DNA of 64,000 nt from assembly GCF_030445035.2 (NCBI RefSeq), contig NC_080680.1:94679157-94743156 (forward strand), written 5' to 3'. The position numbers and the translations under genes were made by a program. Source of the stretch: Dasypus novemcinctus (taxonomy: Eukaryota; Chordata; Mammalia; Cingulata; Dasypodidae). The notes under the pieces are model-generated. The model worked only from the letters and a program-made list of their open reading frames with translations. It was not told the origin of the DNA and made no database searches. This document shows, in pieces, positions 22,821 through 35,784 of the stretch (positions within the stretch are counted from its first letter, which is position 1; each line of letters begins with the position of its first letter).

Positions 22821-24859
22821 CTGCAATACTGTTTTGATCATTGCCGATTTATAATACACTTTAGGGTCAGGGAGCATTAGTCCTCCAACTTTGCTCTTCT
22901 TTTTAAGGATATTTTTGACTATTTGAAGGCATGTTCCCTTCCAAAAAATTTTGGTAATTGACTTTTCTATTTCTGTAAGGTAAACTGTTGGAATTTTGAT
23001 TGGAATTGCACTGAATCTATAAATCAGTTTGGGTAGAATTGACATTTTCATGATGTTTATTCTTCCAATCCATGAATAAGGAACGTGCCTCCATTTGTTT
23101 CGGTCTTCTTTGATTTCTCTTAGCAGTGTTTCATAGTTTTCTGAATACAGAACCTTTACATTCCTGGTTAAATTAATTCCTAGATATTTGAGTCTTTTGT
23201 TGCTATTGTAAATGGAATTTTTTCTTTATTTCCTCCTCAGCTTGTTCATTACCAGTCTATAAAAATGCTACTCATTTTTTTCAACTATAATTGTGGGTTT
23301 TTTTTTTTGTTACTGTTCATGAATAAATTAATTGTGTTCTGGAAAAGTAGCCATTGGCTTTTTTCTTTTTAAAGAAATCAATTTTATTGATACATATTAA
23401 TAAAGCATACAGTTCCTCTAAAGTGTATAATCAATGGTATTTGGTATAATCACATAGTTGTGTGTTTATCACTTCAATCATTATTAGAGCATTTTCATTA
23501 TTTCAATAATAATAATAAACAAAACACAGACAAACAAGGCAATTTCTCACCTGTCAATCTCTTTATGCTTTCTCCACTGTATATAGCTCGTATTTCTACC
23601 TATTCAATCCAAAGTGTATAATCAATTGCTTTTAGTATAATCAAAATACTGTATATTCATCATCTCAAAAATTTTAGAACAATTTCATTACTCCAAAAGG
23701 AAGACTCTAAACTCCTTAGCATTCCTTCCTTAGATCTACATAACCACTAATCTCATTTTGTCTTTATAAATTGATTTATATTTACATTTCATATAAATGG
23801 AATCATACAATATGTAGTACTCTGTGTCTGGTCTTCACTTAGTATAACATTTTTTTCCCCTGGTATTAACATTTTGTAGTTTTAACTTACATTTGTTCAG
23901 CTTCAAAGAAAAACCATTTCATATATGTATTTCTACCCATATTCATATTTCACATAATATATTTATATTTCACATAACATATTTAGTTCATAATAGGGCA
24001 ATCATGCAGTATTTATCCTTTTGTGTCTGGCTTGCTTCACTCAACATAATGTCCTCCAGGTTCGTCCATGTTGTTATACGTTTCATGACTTCATTTCTTC
24101 TTACTGCTGCATAATATTCCATTGTGTGTATACTGCACAATTTGTTTCTCAGTTCATCGGTGATGAATACGTGGGTTGTTTCCAACTTTTGGTTATCATT
24201 AATAACACTATTATGAACATTGGTGTGCAAATAACTATTCGTGTCACTGCTCTCAGTTCTTCTGGGTATATGCCTAGAAATGACATTACCAGGTCCCATG
24301 GCAAGTCTATATTCAACTTCCTTAGAAACTGCCAAAGCATCCTCCACAGTGGCTGTACCATTCTACATTCCCACCAACAGTGAATAAGTGTTCCATTTGT
24401 CCGCATCATCATCAACCTTTACAGGTTTCTAACTTTTTGATAGTGGCAGACTAATAGGTGTGAAATGATATCTCATTGTAGTTTTGATTTGCATTACCCT
24501 AATTGCTAGTGATTTTGAACATTTTTTTCATGTGTTTCTTTGCCATTTGTATTTCTTCTTTGGACAGTTGTCTTTTCAAGTCTTTGCCCATTTTTTAATC
24601 AGATATTTTGCTTTTTTATGGTTCAGTTGTATGATCTCCTTATATATCATGGATATTAAACCCTTATCAGATATGTGATTGCCAAATATTTTCTTCTATT
24701 GAGTTGGTTGCCTTTTCATCCTTTTGACCTTTTGACAAAGTCCTTTGAGGTGCAAAAGGTGTTGTATTTCGAGGAGGTCCCATTTATTTATTTTTTTCTT
24801 TTGTTGCTTGTGCTTTGGGTGTAAGGTTTAAGAAACTACCACCTACCACAAGATCTTTT

Positions 24860-25243
24860 TGTTTGTTGTCATTTTTATTTTTCAGTAAGTATTATGCCTT
24901 GTGTTCAACCAACTGTTTCCTCAATTTGGTGTCTGGTCGCTTTTCAATTTCTCTTCCCTTCTGCTTTGGTTAGCATCTTGCTAGTGCAGTTACTTTATTT
25001 TTTGTCCTTATGTATGAACTATTTTCTATGCTGTAATGGCTGCAATTTTCACATTTTCAGCAAGAGGAGAATTTGCTAATAACCAAACCAAAACAAATGA
25101 AACATTGCTCTTAAATTCTGAGCTCTCTGATTCCATTTAACAATTAAATGAATTGGATCTAATATTGAAATGGAGAAATATGAAAAATTGAAGAGTTTTG
25201 GATTTTAAATGCACCAATGTCAAATGGTATTGATCATGTAAAT
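24860..25243 (-). pseudogene. Unidentified short retrocopy in L1-C ORF2
   Basis: A 384-base segment not found in L1 is bracketed by CCACAAGATCTT at 24848-24859 and again at 25244-25255. On the minus strand it ends with an AAAAATAAAAATG stretch and an A-rich run at the left border, like an mRNA 3' end with its poly(A) signal. No long reading frame is present, so it may be a 3' UTR fragment of some transcript or an unknown SINE. I do not recognise the parent. Confidence 0.6.
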
Positions 25244-26026
25244 GCCCACAAGATCTTGAAGATGTTTTCCTACATTTTTTTCTAGGAATTTTATGGTGGT
25301 TGTTTTTGTATTTTATATTTTATTTTGTAATGTATATCCATTTTGAGTTAATTTTTATATAACATGTGAGATAGAGGTCTTCTTTCTTTTAGATATGGCT
25401 ATCCAGTTCTCCCAGCATCATTTGTTGAATAAATTGTTCTGGCCCAGCTGTGTGGGCTTAACAGCCTTATGAAAAATCACTCCACTGTAGATGTGAGGGT
25501 CAATTTTGACTTCTTGATTCTGTTCCATTGGTCAATTTGTTTGTCCTTATGCCAGTACCAGGCTGTTTTTTTTTTTTTTTTTCACCACTAGCTAAGTAAT
25601 ATGCTTTAAAGTCAGGAAGTGAGAGTCCTCCAACTTCTTTCTTCTTTTTAAAGACATTTTTGGCTATTTGGCATCTTTGACTATTACCTTTCCAAATAAA
25701 TTTGATGATTGGCTTTTCTATTCCTGCATAAAAGGTTTTTGGGATTTTTATTGGGATTGTGTTGATTCTGTAATCAGTTTGGGTGGAATTGACACCTTAA
25801 CAAAATTTAGTCTTCCAATTCATAAACAATAAATGTCCTTCCATTTATTTAACTTCTTCAGTTTCTTTTAGCAATGGTTTGTAGTTTTCTGAATACAGGT
25901 TCTTTAGGTCCTCAGTTAAGTTTATTCCTAAATATTTGTTTTAGTTGCTATTATGAATGGAATTTTTTTTTCTGATTTCCTCCTCAGAAAGCACATCAGT
26001 AGTGTATAGAAACACTATTGATTTTT

Positions 26027-26310
26027 TAAAAAAGATTTATTTATTTATTCACTTACTCCCCCCCTTGCAGCTTGTTCCTTTTCTTTTTGCTGTCTCTTCT
26101 CTGTGTCCATTCACTGTGCGTTTTTTCTGTATCTGCTTGTTTCCCTTTTGTTGGGTCATCTTGCTACACCTGCTCTCCGTGGCGCACGGGCCGTCAGCTC
26201 TCCATGGTGCACAGGGCAACTTTACCTTTACAAGAACGCCCTGGGACGTGAACCCAGGGTCTCCCATATGGTAGACAGGAGCCCAACTGATTGAGCCACA
26301 GCTGCTTCCC
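26027..26310 (-). mobile_element. Short DAS-related SINE (284 bases) with a different body
   Basis: The TSD AACACTATTGATTTTT is perfect at 26011-26026 and 26311-26326. The head (minus) reads GGGAAGCAGCTGTGGCTCAATC, with a B box GGTTCACGTCC. The body after the head differs from the common DAS (it has CCATGGAGAGCTGACGG and CGCACAGTGAATGG) and is about 140 bases shorter. The tail is ATAAATAAATAAATCTTTTTTA. It is best called a distinct subfamily. Confidence 0.88.
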
Positions 26311-27210
26311 AACACTATTGATTTTTGCATATTAATTTTGTATCCCACCACTTTGCTGAGCTAGTCTGTTTTTTTCCCATTTTTATTTTTTCTGAACTTG
26401 TCTATTAATTCTAGTAGTTTTGATGTGCATTTTTCAGGATTTTCTAGATATAAGATCATGTGATCAGCAAATAGTGAAAGTCTTACTTCTTCCTTTCCTA
26501 TTTGGGTGCCTTTTATTCCTTTGTCTAGCCTAATTGCTCTAGCTAGAATTTTAAGCACAATATTGAATAATAATGGTGACAGTGGGCATCCTTGTTTTGT
26601 TCATGAGCTCAATGGGAAAGCTTTCAGTCTTTCACCATTGAGTACGGTGCTAGCTGTAAGTTTTTCATATATGCACTTTTCCATATTGAGAAAACTTCCT
26701 TCTATTCCTGTCTCTGGAGTATTTTTGTCAAGAAAGGATGCTGTATTTTGTCAGATGCCTTTTCTGCATCAATTGAGTAAATTGTGTGATTTTTCTTCTT
26801 CAATTTATCAATGTGGTTTATTACACTAATTGATTTTCTTGTGTTGTACCACCCTTGCATACCTGAGATCATGGTGTATAATTCTTTTAATATACTTTTG
26901 GATTCTGTTTCCAAGTATTTTGGTGAGGATTTTTGCATTTATATTCATTAGAGATATTGGTCTGTAATTTTCTTTTTTCATAGTATCTTTATCTGATTTG
27001 GAATGAGGGTGTTGTGGGCTTCATAGAATGAGTTTGGTAGCATTCTTTCCTGTTCACTTTTTTGGAAGAGCTTGAGCAAGATTGGTATTAGTTTGTCTTA
27101 GAACAATAGGTAAAATTATCCTGTGAAGCCATCTGGTCCCAAGCTTTTCAGCTTTGGGAGGTTTTGATGACTGTTTCAATCTCTTCACTTGTGATTGGTT
27201 TGTTGAGGTC

Positions 27211-28500
27211 TTCTTCTTTTTTTTTTTTTTTTTGCCTCTTACCTCTTTATTCTTACATAAAAGAATGACATTGTAATAAGACTGGTATTACCTGAAGTAA
27301 TTTATACTAAGGTTTGTAATTTTGGCACACAAAAGCTCCTAATTAAGTGTATCTTGTTTTAGAAACTACCAAAATGCACATGCATTTCATATCATTTAAA
27401 ACATTTATGTATCTATTGTGTATAAATCAAACTTTCAAAAACTGAATCATGTTTAAAATGCACTTAAGAAAATTACTTTTCTCTTCTCTTTTTTGGTAAG
27501 TGTTCTAAAATTGGGGTAACTTCAGCATCCTCATGTTTTCTTTTCCTTTTTTTCTTTTTATGGTCACTTTGGTAGCCACTGGAGTCACTGCTTTGGAAAG
27601 CAGGGTCTTGGTCCTGATCATCCTGGGGCTTTTTCTTCTTTTTCTTCTTCTTTGGCTCTTCCTCCCAGAAGCTGTCTATATTATTATTTGTCTGTAGGTC
27701 TGTCTCTGCCTTTACAGCGAAATCTGCAAAATCTTCTAGCTCTGCAATACCATCTACCACTTCATAAGTTTCTGGGTCTTTCTTCTTTTACTTTTTCTTC
27801 TTTGGAGGTTTTCAATAGCTTCTTCAGTGCTGGTTTCCGTTACTTCTTTAGAAAGTTCAGAGCACTTGGACTGTAAACTAGTGGTATTTAATTTTCCTTG
27901 TATACAGAACACTCCAGCAGCATCTGCGTCTAAACGAAATACTTCAAATTCTAGTTCATCACCCACGTTTATCTCTAGGGTCTGCCCCTGTTCAGCCAGC
28001 ATCTGCTCAGGTTTAGGGATCGATGCATTGAAACATCCACGTACTAAACAGCCAATGTGGCTGGAAGACAGTTTATTAAATGTACCCATAAGCTTTTGCC
28101 CTGGTTCAGGGCAGAAAATAACAAAATCTGCTTCAATGTTAAGATGAATGTGTCCTTGATCATCATAAATATCTCCCAGTTCACCCACTACTTTGATGTT
28201 GTCATATGCAATGGGGACACCTAAAAGGCTCTCGGAATAGCGCAGAAGCTCTGCATCGAGCTGTTCTCGGACGCTAGTGCGTTTCCTGTTGAGGTAGCGC
28301 GGCGATAAGGCGATGTGCCTCCGATGAGGCCCGGCGAGCAAGCAGGAGTAGCGGCTACTCACCAGTGCGCAAACGGCATTGTAGGTGGGCAACTCTAAGC
28401 AAGGCAGGACGCTAGCTGGTCCCATCAGAGGCCCCTCAGAGGCCACGTTTGGCGGCGGTGCCTCTGAGCAACCAGCAGCCATGAGGATAGTCATGCTTCT
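27211..28500 (-). pseudogene. POLR1F: POLR1F (TWISTNB, RPA43) processed pseudogene
   Basis: The parent encodes the RPA43 stalk subunit of RNA polymerase I. The start codon is at 28482 (minus), and the reading frame stays open for about 220 codons. It covers the S1/OB-like region, recognisable from peptides such as SPRYLNRKRT, LLRYSESLLGVPIAYDN and GELGDIYDDQGHIHLN. Near 27820 a frame change occurs, and the other frame has a stop near 27790. The C-terminal lysine-rich tail (EEEPKKKKKKKK, SSDSSGYQSDHKKKK) follows to a stop at 27473. There are no introns. AATAAA lies near 27250 (minus), with a poly-T run of about 18 at 27216-27233. The repeat TGTTGAGGTC is at 27201-27210 and 28502-28511. It is a young-looking copy, because most of the frame survives. 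Confidence 0.94.
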
Positions 28501-31500
28501 CTGTTGAGGTCATCTATTTCTTCTAAAGTCAGTGTAGGTGGTTCATGTGTTTCTAGGAATTTATCATTTCATTTACATTTTCTAGTTTTTTTTGGCATAC
28601 AGTTGTTCATAGTATTTTCTTATGATCTCTCTTATTTCTACAGGGTCAGTGGTAATGCGCCCCCCCCTCCCTATTTCTGATTTTATTTATTTGTGTCTTC
28701 TCTCTTTTTTTCTTCATCAGCCTAGCTAAGTGTTTGTCGATTTTGTTGATCCTCTCGAACAACTAACTATTATTTTGTTGATTATTGTTTTTTTGTTATG
28801 GATTTCATTTATTTCTGCTCTGATCTTTACTATTTTTTTCCTTTGGCTTGGTTTGGGATTAATTTGCTGTTTTGTTTTGTTTTTTCTAGTTCTTCAAGGA
28901 GTGCAGTTAGATCATCAATTTTAGCTCTTTCTTATTTTTTAATACGAGAATTGAGGGCTATAAATTTCCCTGCCTTTGTGGTGCTCCATAGGTTTTGATA
29001 TGTTGTGTTTCCATTTTCATTCATCTCAAGATGTTTGCTGAATTTTCTTGCAATTTCTTCTCTTTTTTTTCAAACTTTTATTTTATTTAAAAAATTTTTA
29101 TTGCCTTTTTAAAAAAGATAAATAGAAAACACAAAACATTACATTAAAAACCTTAAGAGATTCCCATATACCCCACTCCCACCCCACCACGCTCCTTCTA
29201 CATCAATATCCCCTTTCATCAGTGAGGCACATTCATTATATTTAGTGAATACACCCTGGATCACTGCCACACAGCTTGAACCATAGTTTACATTGCAGTT
29301 CACACTCTACCCAAGTACATCCAGTGGCTTATGACAGGATAAACAATGTCCTGCATCTGTCCCTGCAATATTGTTCAGGAAAACTCCAGGTCCTGAAAAT
29401 GCCCCACATAACACTTCTTCCTCCCTCTCCCTGTCGGCAGCAACTCCTCTGGCCACCGTCTCCACACCAATGATAAAATTTCTTCCATTGCTAGAGTCAC
29501 AACAGTTCTATAGCAGAATACCAGCATGTCAACTCCAATCCATATTATATTCCTCCATCTTGTGGGCCCTGGGATGGCAATGTCCACTCCACCTCTAAAT
29601 CAAGAAGGGGCTTAGATCCCATATGGCTAATGGATGCAGTTCTCCTTCTTGCAGTTGTAGACACCCTTGGTTCCCTGGTGTGGTGGTTCACTATTCTCAC
29701 CTCCCTGTCAGCTGACCTGGGTTGTATGTCCTACAAACCAAACAGTAGATGTTGCAATTCTGCTGAGGCTAAGGGCCCAGCTGGCACATGGACAGTCCAG
29801 AGATTCAAGTCTCCTGAACATACAAAAACCCCAGCACCAATCACAGATTCAATAAAAGTGACAGAAGTGGCATATGTAGAGAGGTTACATCTGAGTTCAA
29901 CTCCATCACAATCAGAAGCACAAATTCCAAAGTAGGGCCCACTGGCAAGGCAATGAACCCCAGAGCCATCTGTCATGACCATAAAACCTGTGTGTCTCCA
30001 TAGCCCTCAGGAGTACCAGTACCTGGGTTGTATCTACTTTGACTGTCTCTAGGATCCTGCTAAGATGTGTGTAAGAGCGACCCCTTTGATGACCTCCCAA
30101 CTCATTTTGAAGTCTTTTAGCAATATAAATTCATTTGTCTTTATCATTTCCCCTTTTATTCAAGGTCTTTTTCTAGTTGCATCACCAGCTGTTGATGGTA
30201 GTAATCCCTTGGCACCCGGGAGGCTCATTGCTGGGAGTCATGTCCCATGATGGGGAGAAGGTGATGCATTTACATGCTGAGTTTGGTTTAGAGAGTGGCC
30301 ACATTTGAGCAACATGGACCCTCTCAGGAGGTAACTCTCAGGCACCCTGCATTTCTAGGCCTAGTTGAAATTTCAAGCACATAGGCTCATAAGCATAGTT
30401 ACCAGTATCAAGGGCTATCATTGGACCATTCTTCATTGGTCTTTGTCCTTGCACTTGGGGTATTGTGACTGTTCCATTGGGAATGTGACAGAGCTCCCCA
30501 GGATGGGAATTTAGCACTCCCTCAGTTGTCATGTGTAACTCTATCCACTATGACAATACCCAACGAACATCTGAATATATCTATATACCCTATACGCATG
30601 CCCTGGAGAACTCCCTCTCACCAATGCATTCCCCATCCATGACACCCCCCATCAGTGCTCCTCCCTTGCCATAGTTGAAACCATCTGTGATCCAAAACTT
30701 CTTCAAAAATGAGGCCTAATATATTGCCAAATTCTGTTAGTAGAAAAATGAAATAGTATTGACAGGGTTTAAAGATTATAAATAGAATATATAATAATTT
30801 AGAAAAACTAAAATAAAGTAAAAAATAAATTGGGGTATTAAAAAATGAAAAATATCATAAAACTTCGTTTTTGACATTTTGCTTTTCATCACAGTGATAG
30901 GTGTTGCCCTGCACGTACAGTGGCAAGGCAATCTCCTCCATTCCTTGCTCAGTGTCTACATCAAATTTTTTAAATTTTGTCTTCTAAAAAGTTTTAGATC
31001 ACAGTAAAGTCACATATTCAATATAGGGGACTCCCATATACTCAGCATCAAACCCTTTTCCCACTTGCCCAGCAATGATCTTTTTATATGTGGATGTTAT
31101 ATTTGCTACAACTGATGTACAGATATTGAAACATAGCTACCAACCAGGTTCCATTATGGCTTATGTTATGGTTTATATTTTAGACTGTACTCTTTTCTAA
31201 ATTTTGGTTACATTATGGTTTACATTATGGTTTACCTTTGGGTGTGAAGTTCATGAGGCCATTTCCTATTACAAGTTCCTGTTAATGCTTTCTTATATTG
31301 TCTTCCAAGGTCTTTATGTTCTTGGCTCTTATATTTAGATCTTTGATCCATCTTGAGTTGATTTTTGTATAAGGTGCGAGATGGTAATGCTCTCTCATTC
31401 TTTTGCATATGGATATCCAGTTCTCCAAGCACCATTTGTTGAAGAGGTCATTCTCTCCCAGTTGAGTGGGCTTTGTGGCCTGTCAAATATCAGATGACTG

Positions 31501-33088
31501 TATATGTGAGGATTTATATGAAAACTCTCAATTCAGTTCCATTGGTCAGTGTGACATTTTGACCACTACAGCTTTGTAGTATGTTTTAAAATCAGGTAGA
31601 GTGATTCCTCCAATTTCATTTTTTTTCCCAATATGCCTTTGGCTATTCAGGGCTTCTTTCCCTTCCAAATAAATTTCATAGTTAGTTTTTATAATCCAGT
31701 AAAAAATGCTGTGTTGATTTTTTATTGGGATTGCAGTAAATCTGTAGATCAATTTGGTTAGGATAGACATCTTAATGATATTTAGTCATCCTATCTATGA
31801 ACAGAGAATATTCTTCCACTTATTTAAGTCTTCTTTGACTTCCTTTAACAGTGTTGCTTAGTTTTCTGTGTATAAGTATTTTACATCTTTAGTTAAATTT
31901 ATTCCTAGGTATTTGATTTTTTAATTTACTATTGTAAATGGTATTTTTTTCTTTATTTCCTCCTTGTATTGCTCATTATTGGTGTACAGAAAAGCTACTG
32001 ATTTTTGTGCATTGATCTTATAACCTGCGAATTTACTGAACTTATTTGTAAGTTCTAGAAACTTTGCTGTAGATTTCTCAGGACTTTCTATGTACATAAT
32101 CATGTCATCTGCAAATAGTGAAATTTTGATTTCTTCCTTTCCAATTTGGATGGTTTTTATATCTGTTTCTTGCCTGAGTGCTTGAGCAAGTATTTCTAAC
32201 ACAAAGTCAAATGCTTTTTCTGCATTTGTAGATACGATCATGTGATTTTTTTCTTTTGATCTATTTATGTGGTGTATTACATTGACTGATTTTCTTATGT
32301 TGAACCATCCTTGCATATCAGGGATGAAACCCACTTGGTCATGGTGTATAATTCATTTGATGTGTTGTTGAATATGATTAGCATAGATTTTGTTGAGAAT
32401 TTTAGCATTTAGATTTTTTAGAGAGATTGGTCTGTAATTTTCTTTTCTTCTGTTGTCTTTGTTTGGCTTTGGTATTAGGGCAATGTTGGCATCATAGAAT
32501 GTTTAGGCAACGTTCCTTCTATTTCGATTTTTGGAAAGAGTGCAAGCAAGATTGGTGTTAGTTTTTTCTGGAATGTCTTGTAGAATTCACCTGTGAATCC
32601 GTCTTACCCAGGGCTCTTCTTAGTTGGGAGTTTTTAATAACTGTTTCTATCTCTTTACTTGTGATTGGTTTGTTGAGATCATCAATTTCTTCTTTTGTCA
32701 ATGTAGGCTGCTTATGTCTTTCTAGGAATTTGTCCATTTCCTCTAAATTGTCGTTTTTGGGGGCAGGGCAAGATGGTGGCTGAGTGAGCATACCTGATAA
32801 TATCTCCTGCAAAAGAAGCTGGGCAGCATTGGAGGTTCTTCGGGACCAGACTGTTTCAGGATTTTTGCAGGGCAGGAGGTGTCTGGACATCGATTTGGTG
32901 GGAAGGTAACAGAGAAAACTCATCTATAAAATATAATTGAGACTCTATTACATGGAGGTCGGGGCTGCGTGGGACACTCCCTCCTGGGGTGGGCGGAGCT
33001 GTGGCATCGGCGCTGCGGCAGCGATATCTGGAGGCTCTGCAGTACTGGGGAATTCATAAGCCCTGAGTGGCCTATTGGGGGGTTAAAA

Positions 33089-33600
33089 GGACAGGAGGAT
33101 TTTGCAGACCGATTTGGGGAGACAAATGGGAGTTTTATTGTGAAGCGGGGGAATTTTTGATTGCGGACACAAACAATAGCCCTTCCACCTAGAGCCCCGC
33201 CACCCCAAGCCTGGCTGCCGATCTACAGTGGACTTAAATTGATAGCAATAAAGAGACGCCACCAGGGTCTGGCAGGGTGGGAGACGTCTGGAAGCCGATT
33301 AGGGGAATATTTTGTGAAGTGTGGGAAATTCGGTTTTGGACTCTGTTATCAGCATTTCCGGCTGGAGCCCCTCCCCCGGGCCTGGCTATTGATCTGCGTC
33401 ATTAAATTGGCTGCAGTGTAGAGGCGCCCCCAGGTGGCCGTTCTGGGGGCTTACAGGGTGGGAGGGGTCCTGAAGTCGAATTGGTGATACATCCACAGAA
33501 TAGACCCCAGTGAGTGAGTGAATTGTGGGGTTCAGACACACGGGATAGAGTTTGCGGATGTGCCCTCACCCATAGGGCTGGCACCCAGCTGCGGGGATCC
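33089..33600 (+). promoter_or_regulatory. Tandem ~183-base monomers in the L1-E 5' UTR
   Basis: Units start near 33089, 33272 and 33455. Shared blocks in order are: a GGGTGGGAG-like start, CCGATT(T/A)GGGGA, TTTTGTGAAG(C/T)G(G/T)GG, a GGAGCCCC-type run, CCTGGCT(G/A)(C/T)(C/T)GATCT, ATTAAATTG, and AGA(G/C)GC followed by CACCAGG. The third copy diverges after about 60 bases. The L1 internal promoter lies in the 5' UTR; monomer arrays of this kind are known in rodent L1s. Confidence 0.7.
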
Positions 33601-34742
33601 CTGAAGGCTGTGTTGCACTGCGGTGCTCCCAGGCTCCCTGTTAACCGGACTTGAGGTTGCCAGGTCTGAGTCCCCTAAATCCTGGTGGCCCACACCCCAG
33701 AGACTCACGCCTCTTGAGTCTTCAATATCTCAGACTTTCCATCCCTGAATCCATCACGCCCTGAGGTCCATCTGAGGTCCTTGAATGTCCTAGCCCTCAA
33801 TGTTTGCGTTTTTTCTTTTTTTGTTTTTATTTTTATCTTATTTTTTATTTTTTTAAGGTCCTGATTGCTAACATTGCATTATCCCCTAGTCTTTTCTCCC
33901 AGCATATCCCCCAAAGTCTTTTTTTTTTCAGTTATTTAGGGTTTTTTTTGTTGTTGTTGTTGTGGCTGTTGTATATCTTTTTTTTCTTTTCCCTATCTGT
34001 TCCCCGCCCTTTACCCACCCCCTTTTTCTTTCCTCCTTTCTTCTCTTTTTTTTTTTCTCTCTCTTGTCCCTCGTTTTCTTCTTATTTTTTATCTTAATTA
34101 TACAATAGGTGCTGCAGGGAACACCTCACATTTGCTGGGTTTCCTCATCTTCCGCTGCCTCATTTCTGTGTGAATTGATTTTGGCTACCTATACTATCCC
34201 CTTCCCCCTACATCTTGATATCCTTCAGCATCTACTGTCTCTCCTATATTCCACCTCCCTTTCTTTGATCCACAAAATGTCTAACTCTTAATTTCTAATA
34301 CCTTTGATTTGTTTTCTGTCTGTTATCCACTCTTGAAACTATTGCCTTTCTTTTCTCTTTCCCTCTCTCATGAAAATACTAGCTTTTTAATTCATACCAT
34401 ATTCCTCCCATATTCAGTCGACTACCTCATTATAGGTACTATACCTACTGCTATAACTCTACACAACTTACATGAATCTAATAACCATCCTCCCAGATCT
34501 CATATTGTTGCTCTGTTAACATTTATCACCAATACTACTTTACACTTTTTCCTTGCTTACACAATTGCCTTTCCCTGGTCCTAATACTTTCCTTTAAAGA
34601 GAACTCAACCAGCAATAAGAAATTAGAATAAGAAGAACAAAGTGACAAAGAGAAGATATAACACTTATGCAAAAACAACAGCTAATTAATCCCCAAGATT
34701 AGACAAAGAAGCTAAGGAACTGATTAAACCCGTCAAGATAAA

Positions 34743-35710
34743 ATGATGACCAGACAGCAACAAAAATCTACAAACCAAACCAGTAATCAGGAAAACATGG
34801 CTGAATCCAATGAACAAACTAAAAATCAGGAAGGGGAGCAGAACTTTGCACAAGTAATGAAAGATCTCAGAACATTTATCACCGACAAATTTAATGAAGT
34901 AAAGTAAGAGGTTAACAACATGAAGACAACACTTGGAGGGGAAATTGCAGACATATGCAAAAAGATAACAGATGGGAATCGAACACCACAGTTCAAGAAA
35001 TCAAAAACACACTCACAGCAAATATCAGCAGACTAGAAGAGGCAGAGCAGAGAATTAGTGATGTGGAAGACAGTACATCGGAAATCAAACAGATAGTAGA
35101 ATTGGTCGATAAAAAGATAGAAAAAATCCAGCTAGGACTTAGGGACCTGAATGATAATGCAAAATGCTCAAACATACATATTATAGGCATCCCAGAAGGA
35201 GAAGAGAAGGGAAAGGGGTCAGAAGGAGTGTTGCAGGAAATAATGGCTGAAAACTTCCCAAATCTACTGAAAGAGATAGATGTACATATCCAAGAAGCAG
35301 AGCACACCCCAATCATCATAAACCCCAACAGGCCCACCCCAAGACATATACTTGTCAAATTATCCAATGCTCAAGACAAAGAGAAAATCCTAAAAGCAGC
35401 AAGAGAAAAGAAAACCATCACATACAAGGGAAGCTCCATAAGATTAAGTGCTGATTTCTCATCTGAAACCATGGAGGCAAGAAGGCAGTGGTATGATATA
35501 GTCAAGGTACTAAAGGAAAAAAATTTCCAACCAAGAATACTTTTTCCAGATAAACTAGCATTCAAACATGATGGAGAGTTCAAAATATTCACAGATAAAC
35601 AGAAACTGAAAGAGTATACCAACAAGAAATCTCCCCTTCAAGAAATTCTAAAGGGAGTTCTGCAGGAAGAAAGGAAAAAACAGGACAGGCAGAGTTGGAG
35701 GAGAGTATAA
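34743..35710 (+). pseudogene. L1-E ORF1 (frameshifted near its start)
   Basis: The ATG at 34743 matches the ORF1 start of L1-A, but the frame meets a stop near 34906. From 34955 a 251-codon frame is open to the TAA at 35708. It covers the coiled-coil end (ADISRLEEAEQRISDVED), the RRM (IIGIPEGEEKGKG) and the C-terminal domain ending QSWRRV. It is an RNA-binding chaperone relic, close to intact. Confidence 0.92.
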
Positions 35711-35784
35711 GAACAATAAAAAAAGACAAAAATAGAAGGAAAAAAATACAAACAAAATATGGCAAACACAAATCCAATCAAAAT

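Noticed and set aside
33804-34100. Phenylalanine-rich open frame
   Set aside because: Poly-T tracts in the L1-E 5' UTR explain it.
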